The notes under the pieces: generated by a model
The model's input: only the letters and a program-made list of their open reading frames with translations
Databases searched by the model: none
Told to the model about the DNA's origin: nothing
Shown here: in pieces, positions 21,936-32,157 of the stretch
Position numbering within the stretch: position 1 is the stretch's first letter
Layout of the letters: each line of letters begins with the position of its first letter
Assembly: GCA_030374805.1 (NCBI GenBank)
Contig: JARGSG010000026.1
Coordinates: 1 to 64,000, forward strand
Direction of reading: 5' to 3'
Length of the DNA: 64,000 nucleotides
Source of the DNA: Gracilaria gracilis
Lineage: Eukaryota > Rhodophyta > Florideophyceae > Gracilariales > Gracilariaceae
Translations under genes and position numbers: made by a program

Positions 21936-22889
21936 TCACACGGTCTGGTACGACTTTCGCCATATTGTAATCTCTGATTGCTTGAAATATCGACGATCAG
22001 TCTCATCGACGAGAACAAGGTTAAGGTAATATTTCACCGAGAACTTGTTGTTGATCGACCGATACGATGGCGTGAGAGCACGACAAGCTCCCAAAAACAT
22101 TCGTACTGGGATCACTTCTCCTCTGACAGGCGCTCCGTCCATCACTTCAAATTTCATCACAGTTTCGGTCTCATTGTATACATTCGCGCCAGTTCCTGCA
22201 CTTTCTCGTTTACGGATTTCCATTTCCATTCGCTTAATATTGATTCTAACCAACATGAAATATATTCTTCCAATCACCAAATCAGTCAAGTGAAACTTGC
22301 TACTGTGATAAACAAATTCAATGTGCAAAGAGTCTTCAATACCAACTTCCATTCGAATCTCCTGGTTGGATGTGGGATTGTCCACTAGATGTTGTACCGC
22401 TATATCGACCTCTTTCGTCTCGTCTTTGCTATACTGCGACCGCATAATAGAGACTCGCAGAAAATACCTCAACTTCACATTGATACCAGAGTACGTATCA
22501 TAAGTCTTTTCGACGTTAGTAAACTCGAAGCGATAGTCTTTCGTACCTGAAAGCGTCCCCGGATCATCCAGCAAACGTTCAAGGGAAGTGAACTCTTGCG
22601 AGTTCTCTCGATCATACAGCATTTCAATGGTTCCAATGAACTCGATCTTTATACCCCGATGTTGCATTTGTTTGCCATCTTTCAACGTAACGGTGACCTT
22701 TCCGCTCACAGTCTCTGTTTCGGTGAACAAAGGGAGCAAAACTTGGCTTTCGGTGTTTCCCTTTGAATTTGATAAGGAAGTGGAGGATGTTGGGTTCTGA
22801 TTCACATGACGCCGATTAGCCGCTCCATCCAAATCAACTGTTATCTCACAGGGCGGCCCCAGTCCAATAAAGCCAAGCGCAGCCTCCAT
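21936..22889 (-). CDS. VPS26: VPS26, retromer subunit
   Basis: A single-exon frame of 317 residues, close to the usual 320-330. Family features run through the whole length: an N-terminal FGLGPPCEI-like start (FIGLGPPCEITVDLDG), VSGKVTVTLKDGKQMQHRGIKIEFIGTIE, FEFTNVEKTYDTYSGINVKLRYFLRVSI, then the C-terminal arrestin-like lobe with IEDSLHIEFVYHSSKFHLTDLVIGRIYF, GEVIPVRMFLG and NNKFSVKYYLNLVLVDE followed by RRYFKQSEITIWR. VPS26 joins VPS35 and VPS29 in the retromer, which returns sorting receptors from endosomes to the trans-Golgi. No oddities were seen. Confidence 0.97.
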   Translation of the reverse strand: MEAALGFIGLGPPCEITVDLDGAANRRHVNQNPTSSTSLSNSKGNTESQVLLPLFTETETVSGKVTVTLKDGKQMQHRGIKIEFIGTIEMLYDRENSQEFTSLERLLDDPGTLSGTKDYRFEFTNVEKTYDTYSGINVKLRYFLRVSIMRSQYSKDETKEVDIAVQHLVDNPTSNQEIRMEVGIEDSLHIEFVYHSSKFHLTDLVIGRIYFMLVRINIKRMEMEIRKRESAGTGANVYNETETVMKFEVMDGAPVRGEVIPVRMFLGACRALTPSYRSINNKFSVKYYLNLVLVDETDRRYFKQSEITIWRKSYQTV

Positions 22890-24678
22890 GACTTCCCGTT
22901 TATCGTGTGTGTTGAGAGCGAAATATAACGTATGCGCCCCACGCTGTGATTCTAATGGGTGCAGAAAAAGCTTGGTTTCGATGAAGTGTGTTTCTGAATG
23001 CTACCTTCGTAGTATCACTTTTTTCCGAGGAATTTGGAAAAGACTGCAAACTCGTGTGAACAAGGTATCGAAAACATACAGCATGCAAGCATCCGAGTCG
23101 GAGAAATTAGATCCGCGTTAAAACGCACAAGTGTTCACACAAATTGTAGGTGCGACAAGGACGAAAAAAGGATAAAGTTGCAACCGGCAGGAACAGACAA
23201 AAAGAAGCGAGCTTGCAAGGTCCAGCAAGTGAGTTTCAAGTTTGCTTTGCGCCAAAAGACATGGGAAGAAAAAGCAGTGGAGCGATGAATCTCTTTGACG
23301 GGTTCCGATGTACACGAGGAAAAGAGTTGTTTAGGACAAGTACGAAAGGATTCGAGTTTGTAAGACACTCAGTGAGTACAGTAGCACGCAGTCACATAAT
23401 GATGCCAATCCACTACGAAATACAAAGCAAAACGGCTTAGGGTGTTACTTGACAAGGGCAGTTTCTGAAGAGGATTCGTCAGGCTCGAGGGTTGGTTAGT
23501 AGTCCGTTGTCCGCTGCACTGCTGTTGCGATGATACCAGTTGGCGCGGCAGGCCGGAAGATGATGAAGGCGCAGGCCCGCGAGACTGGCCGGCGGACAAC
23601 GCCTTTTCCAAAGCGTGCGGTGACAAGGCCAGGAATGACGATGCTCGTGACTGTATTTTTAGACGTTTTTCTGTACAACACTTGTTCGATATACCGGTAT
23701 CTTGCTCATACACACGAGACTGGACCAGACTGTGACTTGTGTCTCTTACAAATCAAGGCTTTGAACGCGACAAATCGTTGCGCATCTGCAAGGCAGCGCT
23801 GCGGCACGGCGGATTTGAAATACGTGTTGAGCTCTGCTCTTTTCGCTGCGTTCGGATTACGTCTTGCTCGGGTTCGCCGCTTGTGTCAAAGACAACAAAC
23901 TTGCACCTTGTCCACCTCGCAGCGTTTTTGACAACCATCATAAAAGTAAATTTGGATAAGACGTCCGTTTTGTTTGCCAAGCTGCTGGCGACGACTAAAA
24001 AGTCTGCATGTGGATCCCCCCACCACCACCACCTTGGAACCGCCGCGGACGCAGCGAAGCGCCTCGAGACGGGTGCTCCATTACCAGCTGGGTCGTTCTG
24101 TGTGTGCGGGTCGTGTGTGTAACTCCTCTAGCTCTAGATATGACCCAAAGGGAAACAAAAAGTGGTGACAAAACGCATAATTGCTAACCACAACTGTCCC
24201 AGCACAAACTAGGGATACACAGCACTACAAAACTATTTCCAAGCTATGAGGAGCAACCCCAAGCAATGCTCTGTATCACTCGGCACAAACAGAATTGTAG
24301 TCGCTTCCTCACGACTCTTTGTTTAATGAGAAAGGCACTCATCTCCATCACGTCATGTCGTGTAAAGCCCTTGCATCTGTCCCAGCCATTCTTATATCTC
24401 ACCGCAACTAGACACCCACTTTTGAATCCGAAGGAACAAACCGCAGGAACACGCAACTAACGCTATAGAAAAAAAAGACACCTAGTACAACATACACCAA
24501 CACATGAAAACTGGGTTGTTACGATGACGCGACGACCAAATGGCTGTCAAAAGCATTAAAAACGAACACAACAACAGTTGAGCATCCCATCGCTCCTCAT
24601 CACCGATTGCTTTTGAACAAAACACAAGAAAACCAAACGCAAACTCACAGCTTTTTTGTTTTCAATCCTGCGCAGTAC
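22890..24678. other. Intergenic region, no gene recognised
   Basis: This 1.8-kb gap lies between the VPS26 start and the PP1 stop, both on the minus strand. Short frames exist on both strands (for example 23530-23931 plus and 23496-23681 minus), but none has a recognisable domain or believable length. The VPS26 promoter and the PP1 3' region must lie here. Confidence 0.4.
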
Positions 24679-26116
24679 TCATCGCTGTTGCTGATTATAC
24701 GCTCTAGGATTCTGTTGTTTTTTCTCTGCAGGTTTAAGAATCTGGAAACTGCACATCAACGTCTCGTCCACACTCATCATAGCGCCCGCGTTGTCAAACT
24801 CTCCGCAATAGTTGGGCGCCGAGAATATTGTCACCAGTCTTCGATCGCCAAAGAACTCGTACCCATCTTCCACCACTTGATGCGCACGACACACAAGATC
24901 CAGGTCGAAGCGGTTGAGGAACCTGGCCACAATGTCGGCGCCAAACGTAAATGACACTCCTCGATCATTCTCTCCCCATCCCTTGATATCTTTGTCAGGA
25001 TCGGACCACAGCAAGTCACATAATAGTCCCTGATCTGGCACGTCTGTAGGACGCATTATTCTTCTAATCTGCTCCATTGAGGTGTGGTCTGGCGACAGAC
25101 CGCCATGTGTGCAGAAGATCTTCTCGTCAACAATGGCAGCGACGGGAAGGCAGTTGAACACATCGCAAAACGTTTTCCACAGCTTGACGTTGTAGCGACG
25201 ACGGCACTCGTCGTAAAAGCCGTAAATGCGATTGATGCTAGCACACTCGTGGTTGCCGCGAAGGATGAAAAAGTTTTCAGGATACCGCACTTTGAACGCG
25301 AGCAACAGGCAGATAGTTTCGATAGACTGTCTTCCACGATCCACATAGTCGCCCAGGAAGAGGTAATTGGCATCGGGAGGAAAACCGCCGTATTCGAAAA
25401 GTCGGAGCAAGTCATGGTACTGTCCATGGATATCGCCGCATATCTTGATAGGAGCATCAAGCTCAAGTAGGGGCATCTGTTGAAGAAAGACGGACCTCGC
25501 TTGCAGACATAGGGTGCGGATTTCGGACTCTTCCAAGTTAACTTGTCTGCCTGGACGTTGACCCCTCACCTTTATATGATGAAACAAAAACACACAACAC
25601 AGCAAAGCACGAAGGTGGGTTAGGCGACATGAACGACGGGTTGGGCGAAAGAGGATCGGTAACAGGGCACAACAGAGCAACAACGTACCTCCAACAGTCT
25701 TTGGATGATGGAATCCAGATCGAGATTTTCACGATCATCGGGTGCATCTTTAGGATTCTTACCCCTGTGATGGACGACAAGCGCGGAGAACAAAGCACGC
25801 ATGAAGGGGAGCAAACACACAGAGCAATGGTCAGAAAGGATGCGTGAGAAACGACGAGGTGGAGATGAAGGGGGGGTGGGGGAAACAGGAGTGAAAGCGC
25901 AGCCAGCGGCGCAGCGGCGCAAGTGAGCACAATGAGCTACAACAGCCACAGCATGCACGAGGCGGCGACGAAAAGGCAGTGAGGCGAATGGCGGCGCCAC
26001 GCAGGAGCGCATGTGCAAAACAGGGGCGCAAACTGCACGATGATCGCGGAACACGCGGCGAAAGAGGAGGAGTTGTATGTAACGTACCGCTTGTTGTTGA
26101 CGTCCATAACGTTCAT
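24679..26116 (-). CDS. Serine/threonine protein phosphatase PP1 catalytic subunit (three exons)
   Basis: Exons 26116-26088, 25764-25689 and 25569-24679 join in frame to 331 residues. Donors are GTACGT (both introns) and acceptors end in CAG and AAG. Exon 1 gives [10 protein letters not shown] (a second ATG at 26107), exon 2 gives [25 protein letters not shown] and exon 3 starts VRGQRPG. All phosphoesterase motifs are present: [25 protein letters not shown] and [11 protein letters not shown]. The SFTFGAD and [14 protein letters not shown] stretches are specific to PP1 rather than PP2A or PP2B. The tail after ILKPAEKK is short and Gln-rich. PP1 dephosphorylates many targets through regulatory subunits in cell cycle, glycogen and RNA processing. 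Upstream DNA is a long pyrimidine-rich tract on the coding strand. Confidence 0.95.
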
Positions 26117-27054
26117 GGTAAGAAGAAAAAAAAGTAAAGGCGACGCAAACGCAGACAGAGGAGGTGGCTGGAGGGCGAGCGACGCAGCGATATGAGACAA
26201 GGGTGTGCGCGGACGAGGGGGGGCGACGAGTGTGAAGGGCGCTCGGCGGCGGCGGTGGGCTGGTGAGAGATGCGCGGACACACAAGCGACTGGAGTTGTT
26301 GCTGACGGGGCACACAGCGGTTGACGAAGCAGCTACGCAAAAAAAACAACAGGAAGCAAGCGAGCAGAAGAGCGAGAAAGCGCGGGCGACACGAGGCACC
26401 AAGCAAAAGGCGCGAGCGATAGGCGGACCAAGCGAGCACGGACGGGGTACAAGAGGCGCGACAACAAACAAGGCGGCAAACAAGCAAGAGCGAGTGCAAG
26501 CGGGCGTGGAGAAAGACCGGGACGAGCAGCGAGCAACGGAGGGAGAGAGGGGCGGAAGAAGGAGGGAGGGCGAGGGGAAGGGGGAGGAAGAAGGAGGAGG
26601 GAGGAAGGAGAGGGGGGAGAGTGGACAGGGGGGGGAGGGGGGTAGGAGGAGAGGGGAGGGAAAGGGACGGTTGGTGCGATAGTGCGCAGGGTGGTTGCAC
26701 CAAAAGCGCGGCGTGTGGAGATGGACAAGCGCGAAATGGCACGGCGTGTCAAGCGCGGGCGCGCGATACTTTTGGGTCGTGCAAGTTGCGGCGGCGCGCG
26801 CGCCGAAAAAATGGGTTGCAGCGCACGCGCACTGTGGCGCGGCGCGCACGCGCGGCCCGCGCGCGCCCCGCGGTCCGCGCGCGCGCGCGGCGCGGTGCGC
26901 TGCGCTGCGCTTGCGCGGCGCGGCGCGCGCGGCGGCGCACAGTGGGCGAGGTGGCGGGCGAGGTGGCGCAACGGCAGTGGCGCGCGGCGCCTCTTGTAAG
27001 TTGTAAGCGCGGCTGGCGCGCTTACATACGCTGGCGGAGGCGGTGGCGAAGGTG

Positions 27055-27109
<55 letters not shown>

Positions 27110-27614
27110 AGTGCGCGGCGAGAGGGCGAGAGCGCGGGCGCGCGCCACAGACGTGTGCGCGCTCAGTGCGGCGGCGCGACGCTGAACGCGCGTCCTACAG
27201 CGCGGGCTGCGGGGGAGGCGCAGCTCTTCTTACTTGCGCATACGTCGGCACATCTTCATCACATGATGTGCTGACATTGACATTGCAACGCCAAGCGCGC
27301 TACAGACGCGTGCTGGAAGCTCTCACACACGCCGCCTTGCGCGCACTTTTTCTACTCGTGCTGTCTACCGTGTAGCTCTACCTTCTCCGCGCGCTTCGGC
27401 CTTGTCAGCGGCCGAATAAGGCGCGCTAAAGCGACATATACGGTTCACAAGGTTACAACACGCGTTCGTTTTGGACACCATTCACACTGCGCCACGCGCG
27501 TGCAGTGCGCGCCAGCGCGCGTAGCGCGCGCTTGATCACCGACCCCGAGCTCAACAGCGCGCGCCCCTTCGCGCGCCAGACGCCGCCGCCGTCGCCGCCA
27601 CCTGAGCGCGCCAA
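26117..27614. promoter_or_regulatory. Divergent upstream region of PP1 and the methyltransferase: polypurine tract, (CT)24, GC-rich block
   Basis: PP1 (minus) and the methyltransferase (plus) diverge from this 1.5-kb gap. About 26520-26690 the plus strand is almost all purine. A (CT)24 microsatellite occupies 27060-27108. Between them, 26740-26990 is extremely GC-rich with many GCGC words. Long open frames occur on both strands, but they are low-complexity products of base composition, so I do not call them genes. Confidence 0.5.
27060..27108. repeat. (CT)24 microsatellite
   Basis: An uninterrupted CT dinucleotide run on the plus strand, about 0.5 kb before the methyltransferase start. It is likely polymorphic in length. 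Confidence 0.95.
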
Positions 27615-29303
27615 ATGCGCGCTTCGCCCGCCTTCGTCGCGCCGCAGCCGGTGGCCGCGCCGCGCCGCGCGCCGCCCGCGCGCGCCGCCTGCGCGCGCCG
27701 CCGCCGCGTGCGCCTGCGCCTGCGCGTGCGCTGCAGCGCGGGCGCGAGCGATGGCGCAGGCGATGGCGCAGGCGATGGCGCGGACGCGCGCGAGCCGCGC
27801 AGCGCCACGCTGTTCGCCACCGGCAAGAAGCTGCAGCTGCAGCGCGCCCCGCGCGCGGCGGCGGAGCGCTCGCGCGCGCTGGCGCGCTTCGTGCTGTGTC
27901 CGCGCTGCGCGGTGGCGTACGCGGGCGACGCGTTGCTGGCCGCGGCCACCGTGCGCTGCGCCAGCTGCGCGCACGTGTTCCGCGCCGCGCCGGCCGATCT
28001 GTTCGTGGCCGCGTCGCCGCCGGCAGCGCTGCCAGACGCGCTGCCTGCCAGCCTGCCCGCGGACCGCGTGGCGTGCCGCCACATGCGCCTCTGCTCGGGC
28101 TGTTCGGTGCCCACGCTCGCTGCCGAGCCGCCGCTTCTCAACGAGGTGCGCTCCTTTCTCAGTCGCTACGCGCTCGGCTTGCGCTCCGTGCAGATGCTTG
28201 ACGCGCATCACTGGCGCACGCATGCAAAGCTTGCCATCAGGTCCCCGAACCGCTCGCAGATCACGCTTGGATTGTTCCGCTCCAGCAGTCACCAGCTGCA
28301 GCACATCCCGCACTGCACCGTGCATGCGCCGGAGATCAACGCCGTCGCCACGCTGCTGCAGCACATTCTGCGCCAATCTAACCTGCGCGCATTCAACGAG
28401 AGCTCGGGCGCCGGCCATTGTCGCTACGCCTTGTTCTCCGTGCATCGCGCTTCTCGAAAGGTGCAGCTCACCATTGTGTGGAATGCTGCCACTTGGAAGG
28501 ACGCCAATCCGGAAGCTACCCTACTGGCGGCGGAGATCTGGCGCCGTGGTCATAACCTCTTGCATTCTCTCTGGTTTAATTGGAACATAAGTTCGGGAAA
28601 CTCTATTATATGTCCTGAGGTTGACCGCTTCTATAACTCGCATGGTGAACCCGCCCTGGTGGAAAGCGTGTGCGGCGTGAAAATTGCATTCCCGCCCTAC
28701 GCCTTTCGTCAGGCCAATCTGGATGCCTTTGAGAAACTTGTGTTACCCAAGTTGCTCTCGTACATACCGCTCGGCGCAAACGTAGCCGAATTTTGTGCGG
28801 GCGTGGGTGTCATTGGACTAGCTGCACTCAAGCACCGTGCATTAACAAAGCTCAGTTCATCCGAGATTATGGATGGCGGAAAAAAGCCCTTCTGGGCAGC
28901 CTACAACCAGTTGCGAAAGGAAGGCGTCAAAGGAGACGCACAGTACATTGTGGGAAGCGATTCGGATACAATCGACATGGTGCAGTCTGACACAAACGTT
29001 GTCATCGTTGACCCTCCTCGTGGCGGTCTTAGTGCAGACGTAGTCCAGTTCTTGGCTTCTCCGCAACACGCTCACTCGCTCAGTAGACTGGTTTATCTGA
29101 GCTGTGGCTTTCCTGCGTTCAAGAACGATGCTAAACTATTGCTTGAAGGCCAGTGGTACCTCAAAGCTTCACATGCATTTATCCTCTTTCCGGGCAGTAA
29201 CCACGTCGAACTGTTGTGTATATTCGATCGAAAGAGAGCGAAAAGCGCCAAATCTAACGCCAATCGCGCCTCTCGCGGCACTAGGAGAAGAGACAAGCGG
29301 TGA
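27615..29303 (+). CDS. TrmA/RlmD-family RNA (uracil-5-)-methyltransferase, organelle-targeted, with N-terminal zinc finger
   Basis: 562 residues from the ATG at 27615. The first ~45 residues are Arg/Ala/Pro-rich without acidic residues, as in a plastid transit peptide. Around residues 95-130 two CxxC pairs (CPRC and CASC) form an MJ0042-like zinc ribbon. The C-terminal half is the SAM-dependent m5U methyltransferase core: the SAM-binding segment VAEFCAGVGVIGLAAL, the VDPPRGGL motif near residue 465, the catalytic cysteine in YLSCGF near residue 495 and the general-base glutamate in NHVELLCIF near residue 532. The family methylates C5 of uridine in rRNA or tRNA; the exact site cannot be told. 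The 5' half of the gene is extremely GC-rich. It lies divergent to PP1. Confidence 0.85.
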   Translation: MRASPAFVAPQPVAAPRRAPPARAACARRRRVRLRLRVRCSAGASDGAGDGAGDGADAREPRSATLFATGKKLQLQRAPRAAAERSRALARFVLCPRCAVAYAGDALLAAATVRCASCAHVFRAAPADLFVAASPPAALPDALPASLPADRVACRHMRLCSGCSVPTLAAEPPLLNEVRSFLSRYALGLRSVQMLDAHHWRTHAKLAIRSPNRSQITLGLFRSSSHQLQHIPHCTVHAPEINAVATLLQHILRQSNLRAFNESSGAGHCRYALFSVHRASRKVQLTIVWNAATWKDANPEATLLAAEIWRRGHNLLHSLWFNWNISSGNSIICPEVDRFYNSHGEPALVESVCGVKIAFPPYAFRQANLDAFEKLVLPKLLSYIPLGANVAEFCAGVGVIGLAALKHRALTKLSSSEIMDGGKKPFWAAYNQLRKEGVKGDAQYIVGSDSDTIDMVQSDTNVVIVDPPRGGLSADVVQFLASPQHAHSLSRLVYLSCGFPAFKNDAKLLLEGQWYLKASHAFILFPGSNHVELLCIFDRKRAKSAKSNANRASRGTRRRDKR

Positions 29304-29901
29304 ACTCGTTGGTAAATATGTTCAAATGAGAGACCACTAAGCCAAGATAGACGTTGCCCCGCTAAAGGGGCATCGGGATTACAATAGTAGAAGCTAGCAA
29401 TCTAACCTCCCGCTCAAACTAGCTGGATTCCCAAATCCGCAACATTTGACAGATGTACATCACCAAACCACATGTGCAGCAATCTGTTTCACAACTCAAA
29501 TGGTACAAAATATCATGACGCTGTGAAGTAAAGTTAACGTTACCCTTGGGTAAACCGAATCACAGGAACACTGTATCAATAGACACTATATGGGTTGGCG
29601 AATTTCATCATGTTTCATCATCAGAGGAGAAGATGTAGTGCAGTATGCATTCTTTTGTTATCCGAGATTCGGAAATTCAAGCACTGATCGGTATCGCTAT
29701 ATGGGGGCTGTTGAACCCACGAGTAGTAAAAGAATGAAACGCTCGCCTAGTAGGCTGCTGGTAGACCGTTGATACATGCGTTTATATTCGACCCAATAGA
29801 CGCCAACTACGAACAGAGGAGAACGGAGCTCTGTGCTTGAGAGAAAGCACGATGTGCGGTGACTCGGATTCAACATGGAATTGCCACTGCGTGAAAATAT
29901 A
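29304..29901. other. Intergenic region, no gene seen
   Basis: The methyltransferase and the CDF transporter converge here. There is one near-palindrome TTACCCTTGGGTAA (29540-29553) and nothing else of note. Confidence 0.4.
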
Positions 29902-31065
29902 TTAGATCTCCTTGTGTTCAGTGGTTGGAGAGTGTGACGTTTCAAAATCAAGATGGACAAAACAACGCTCAACTTCATCGAGCGTTTCAATACGGGTTTG
30001 CAAACTTTCACCAACATCATGCGCCTCCCTGAGCGGCATCTGCGCAGGCAAGGCAATATCAACTTCAACATATATGCCATTGCCCACATGATACGCACGC
30101 ACCGTATCGACGAGCAGAATGTTGGCATCATGATTGCAAGAAACAAACGTAATGAGATTGAGGATGTCACGATCGGCAGCCTTTCCGAGTAACTGGTCGA
30201 CGTGTCCCAACGTATGAAGCACCCAGTTGCGAATGATGAGACAGGAAATAAAGATGCCGCCTAGCGGATCAACCCACCATAAAAAGTGCTGGGCCAGAAG
30301 AACGGTGCAGAAACTGACGGAATTTGCTAGACAATCGTTGAAGTGATCCTCTGCAAGCGCTCTGACCGACGAGTGTTCAATGCGCGAGCAATATATATAC
30401 AAAGTGCCTTTGATGCACAGCGCGGACAGCAGAACGGAAGCACTGGCAAAAGTGAGTCCTTCCAAAGGAGCGGAGGCTTCGCCGAGAACCAAGGCAGAAA
30501 TAGATTGTTCGAGCGTAATGAGTGTGGCAGCTGTCATAAGACATGCCATGCCAATAACTCCAAGAGGCTCCAAACGAGATCTGCCCACCGGGTATCGATG
30601 CTTGTCACGGCGACGTTTAACAAGCCAGGTAAACAGAATGACGAGTCCCGAAACGGTGTCCAAGACGGCGTCAAGGAAGACGGCGAGCAATGCCAGCGAA
30701 CGCGAGGACAGAAAGGCGTAGAACTGACAGGCCATGAGCACAGCATTGGAGATATTGGAGGCGACAATGGCGCTTCGAACCGCTCTCTCGTGAGCGTCAT
30801 CAGCGTCGTCGATTGGCTGTATATGGTATGAAGAAACTTGACGAAAGCGTTCCAACAGATCGTTTTGGCGCTCGTAAAAGTGGCGCACATCCTTATTGGA
30901 TATGGTATCCAGTTCGCGCGGAGACTTGTATCCATGGCTCCACAAGTCGGCCACGGAATGAAACTGCGCCGAGTGCGACGGGGTGGTACAAGCAGCGGCT
31001 TGTGTGAGCAACGCGGTGGATTCACCGGCCTCCACAGCCGACAACTGGTCGTACTGCGCACTCAT
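29902..31065 (-). CDS. Cation diffusion facilitator, Mn-type (MTP8-11-like)
   Basis: The ATG at 31065 (MSAQYDQL) gives 387 residues. The frame stays open upstream for 130 codons, but that part is low-complexity and lacks family resemblance. The cytosolic N-terminus has the FYERQNDLLERF segment typical of plant Mn-CDFs. Transmembrane helix 2 carries DAVLD and helix 5 carries DHFND. The DxxxD pair in both helices marks the Mn/Fe group of the CDF family, whereas Zn-CDFs have HxxxD. The KHRYPVGRSRLEPLGV loop and the C-terminal domain with YVEVDIALPAQMPLREAHDVGE are also diagnostic. The protein should export Mn2+ from the cytosol into vacuole or Golgi in exchange for protons. Confidence 0.93.
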   Translation of the reverse strand: MSAQYDQLSAVEAGESTALLTQAAACTTPSHSAQFHSVADLWSHGYKSPRELDTISNKDVRHFYERQNDLLERFRQVSSYHIQPIDDADDAHERAVRSAIVASNISNAVLMACQFYAFLSSRSLALLAVFLDAVLDTVSGLVILFTWLVKRRRDKHRYPVGRSRLEPLGVIGMACLMTAATLITLEQSISALVLGEASAPLEGLTFASASVLLSALCIKGTLYIYCSRIEHSSVRALAEDHFNDCLANSVSFCTVLLAQHFLWWVDPLGGIFISCLIIRNWVLHTLGHVDQLLGKAADRDILNLITFVSCNHDANILLVDTVRAYHVGNGIYVEVDIALPAQMPLREAHDVGESLQTRIETLDEVERCFVHLDFETSHSPTTEHKEI

Positions 31066-32157
31066 CGCAGCGGCTTGCAACGCAATGTAGATAGCGGGAA
31101 TGTACAGCCAGCGCCAGCGCCGCCCATGAAACGACCGCCCCCACCCAAGTGGCGCTTGCCGATGAACGCGGGCTGCGGCGCGACGAAGCGACTGCGGCGC
31201 GACGAAGCGGCTGCGACAACGGCGCGCTGTGCGAGAGCAAGAGCAGAGGCGCGGCGGCTGTTTGGCCGTCGGCGGCGCGGTGGCGGATGGATGCACGAAT
31301 CGTCTACCAAGGGTAGTAAGGTTGGATAGATACCGCGTCCTGGTATCACCGCGCGCGGCTGCTGTGACCGGCTGTGAGAACCCCCCCCCCCCCCCAGCGC
31401 GGCGGGGCGCAGACGTTTCAAACGTGCGCGCGTTTGGCGCGTGCGCTGCGTGCACGTGCGCGCACAGTGGCGTCGCCGCTGTGCGGTGCGTCGCGTGCGT
31501 GGCGGCGTGGCCAATGTGAACGTTTCTGTGGTTGGCGACGCCAACTTGGCGTGCGGTTGGCAGTGCGCGTTGAAAATGGCGAACGCTTTCCGAGATGGCG
31601 CCGCTGAAGTTACATACGAAGGTAGTTGTGGGCGTTTGCTGGTGGATACGGCGGCCGAGCCACTCGACGCCGGGCGGCGGAGCGCTCGACGATTGTTTGT
31701 TTGGCGCGCGACGCAGCGGTAGCGTCTATTGGCAAGTTGGATGCGATATGCTTGCGCGCGGTATGCACCCGCTTTTGACACGTGATAACGCTACCCTTGG
31801 TAGATACGGCCGTTCTTGTTGAGCAGATTCATTTGCGAGCGCAACGCCGATGGCCTTTGCTGAAAGCATCCCCGTTGTCATACTGTACATGTCATGCAAT
31901 CTTGTCTCACTATCTAAGGTTATTATAGGATACTCTGCTTTGTTTCACTCCTTGAAGGTGCGTCTCCAAAAGTCCACGAGATCGAAGAGGAGATACCATT
32001 CCTTTACAACACAACACACTTGACAACTAGGCCCGACAACCATAAAACAATTTCACATATTAGTGCTCGTCCCAACAACAAATCTGCTAAACTTGTACCG
32101 TTGGTTACCAGTACGCTGTAGGAAGGAGATACATGACACTACTATTCTGCCATCTCT
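31066..32157. promoter_or_regulatory. CDF upstream region with C-run and two TACC-N3-GGTA palindromes
   Basis: The gap holds a run of 15 C (31381-31395), two 11-bp palindromes TACC-AAG-GGTA (31305-31315) and TACC-CTT-GGTA (31792-31802), and GC-rich DNA. Open frames on both strands look like composition artefacts. The CDF promoter lies in the left part. The right part borders the 3' end of the globin gene. Confidence 0.4.

Noticed and set aside
23369-23713. Minus-strand frames upstream of VPS26
   Set aside because: Short, biased composition, no recognisable domain.
26333-27148. Long minus-strand frame opposite the polypurine and (CT)n tracts
   Set aside because: The product is almost entirely Pro, Ser, Leu, Arg and Ala repeats dictated by base composition. 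It overlaps the promoter gap between two real genes.
27453-28445. Long antisense frame across the methyltransferase 5' half
   Set aside because: Low-complexity Ala/Arg product on the opposite strand of a well-supported gene.
31066-31455. N-terminal extension of the CDF transporter
   Set aside because: The extra 130 codons lack an ATG start in good context and any resemblance to CDF proteins. The ATG at 31065 gives the normal length.
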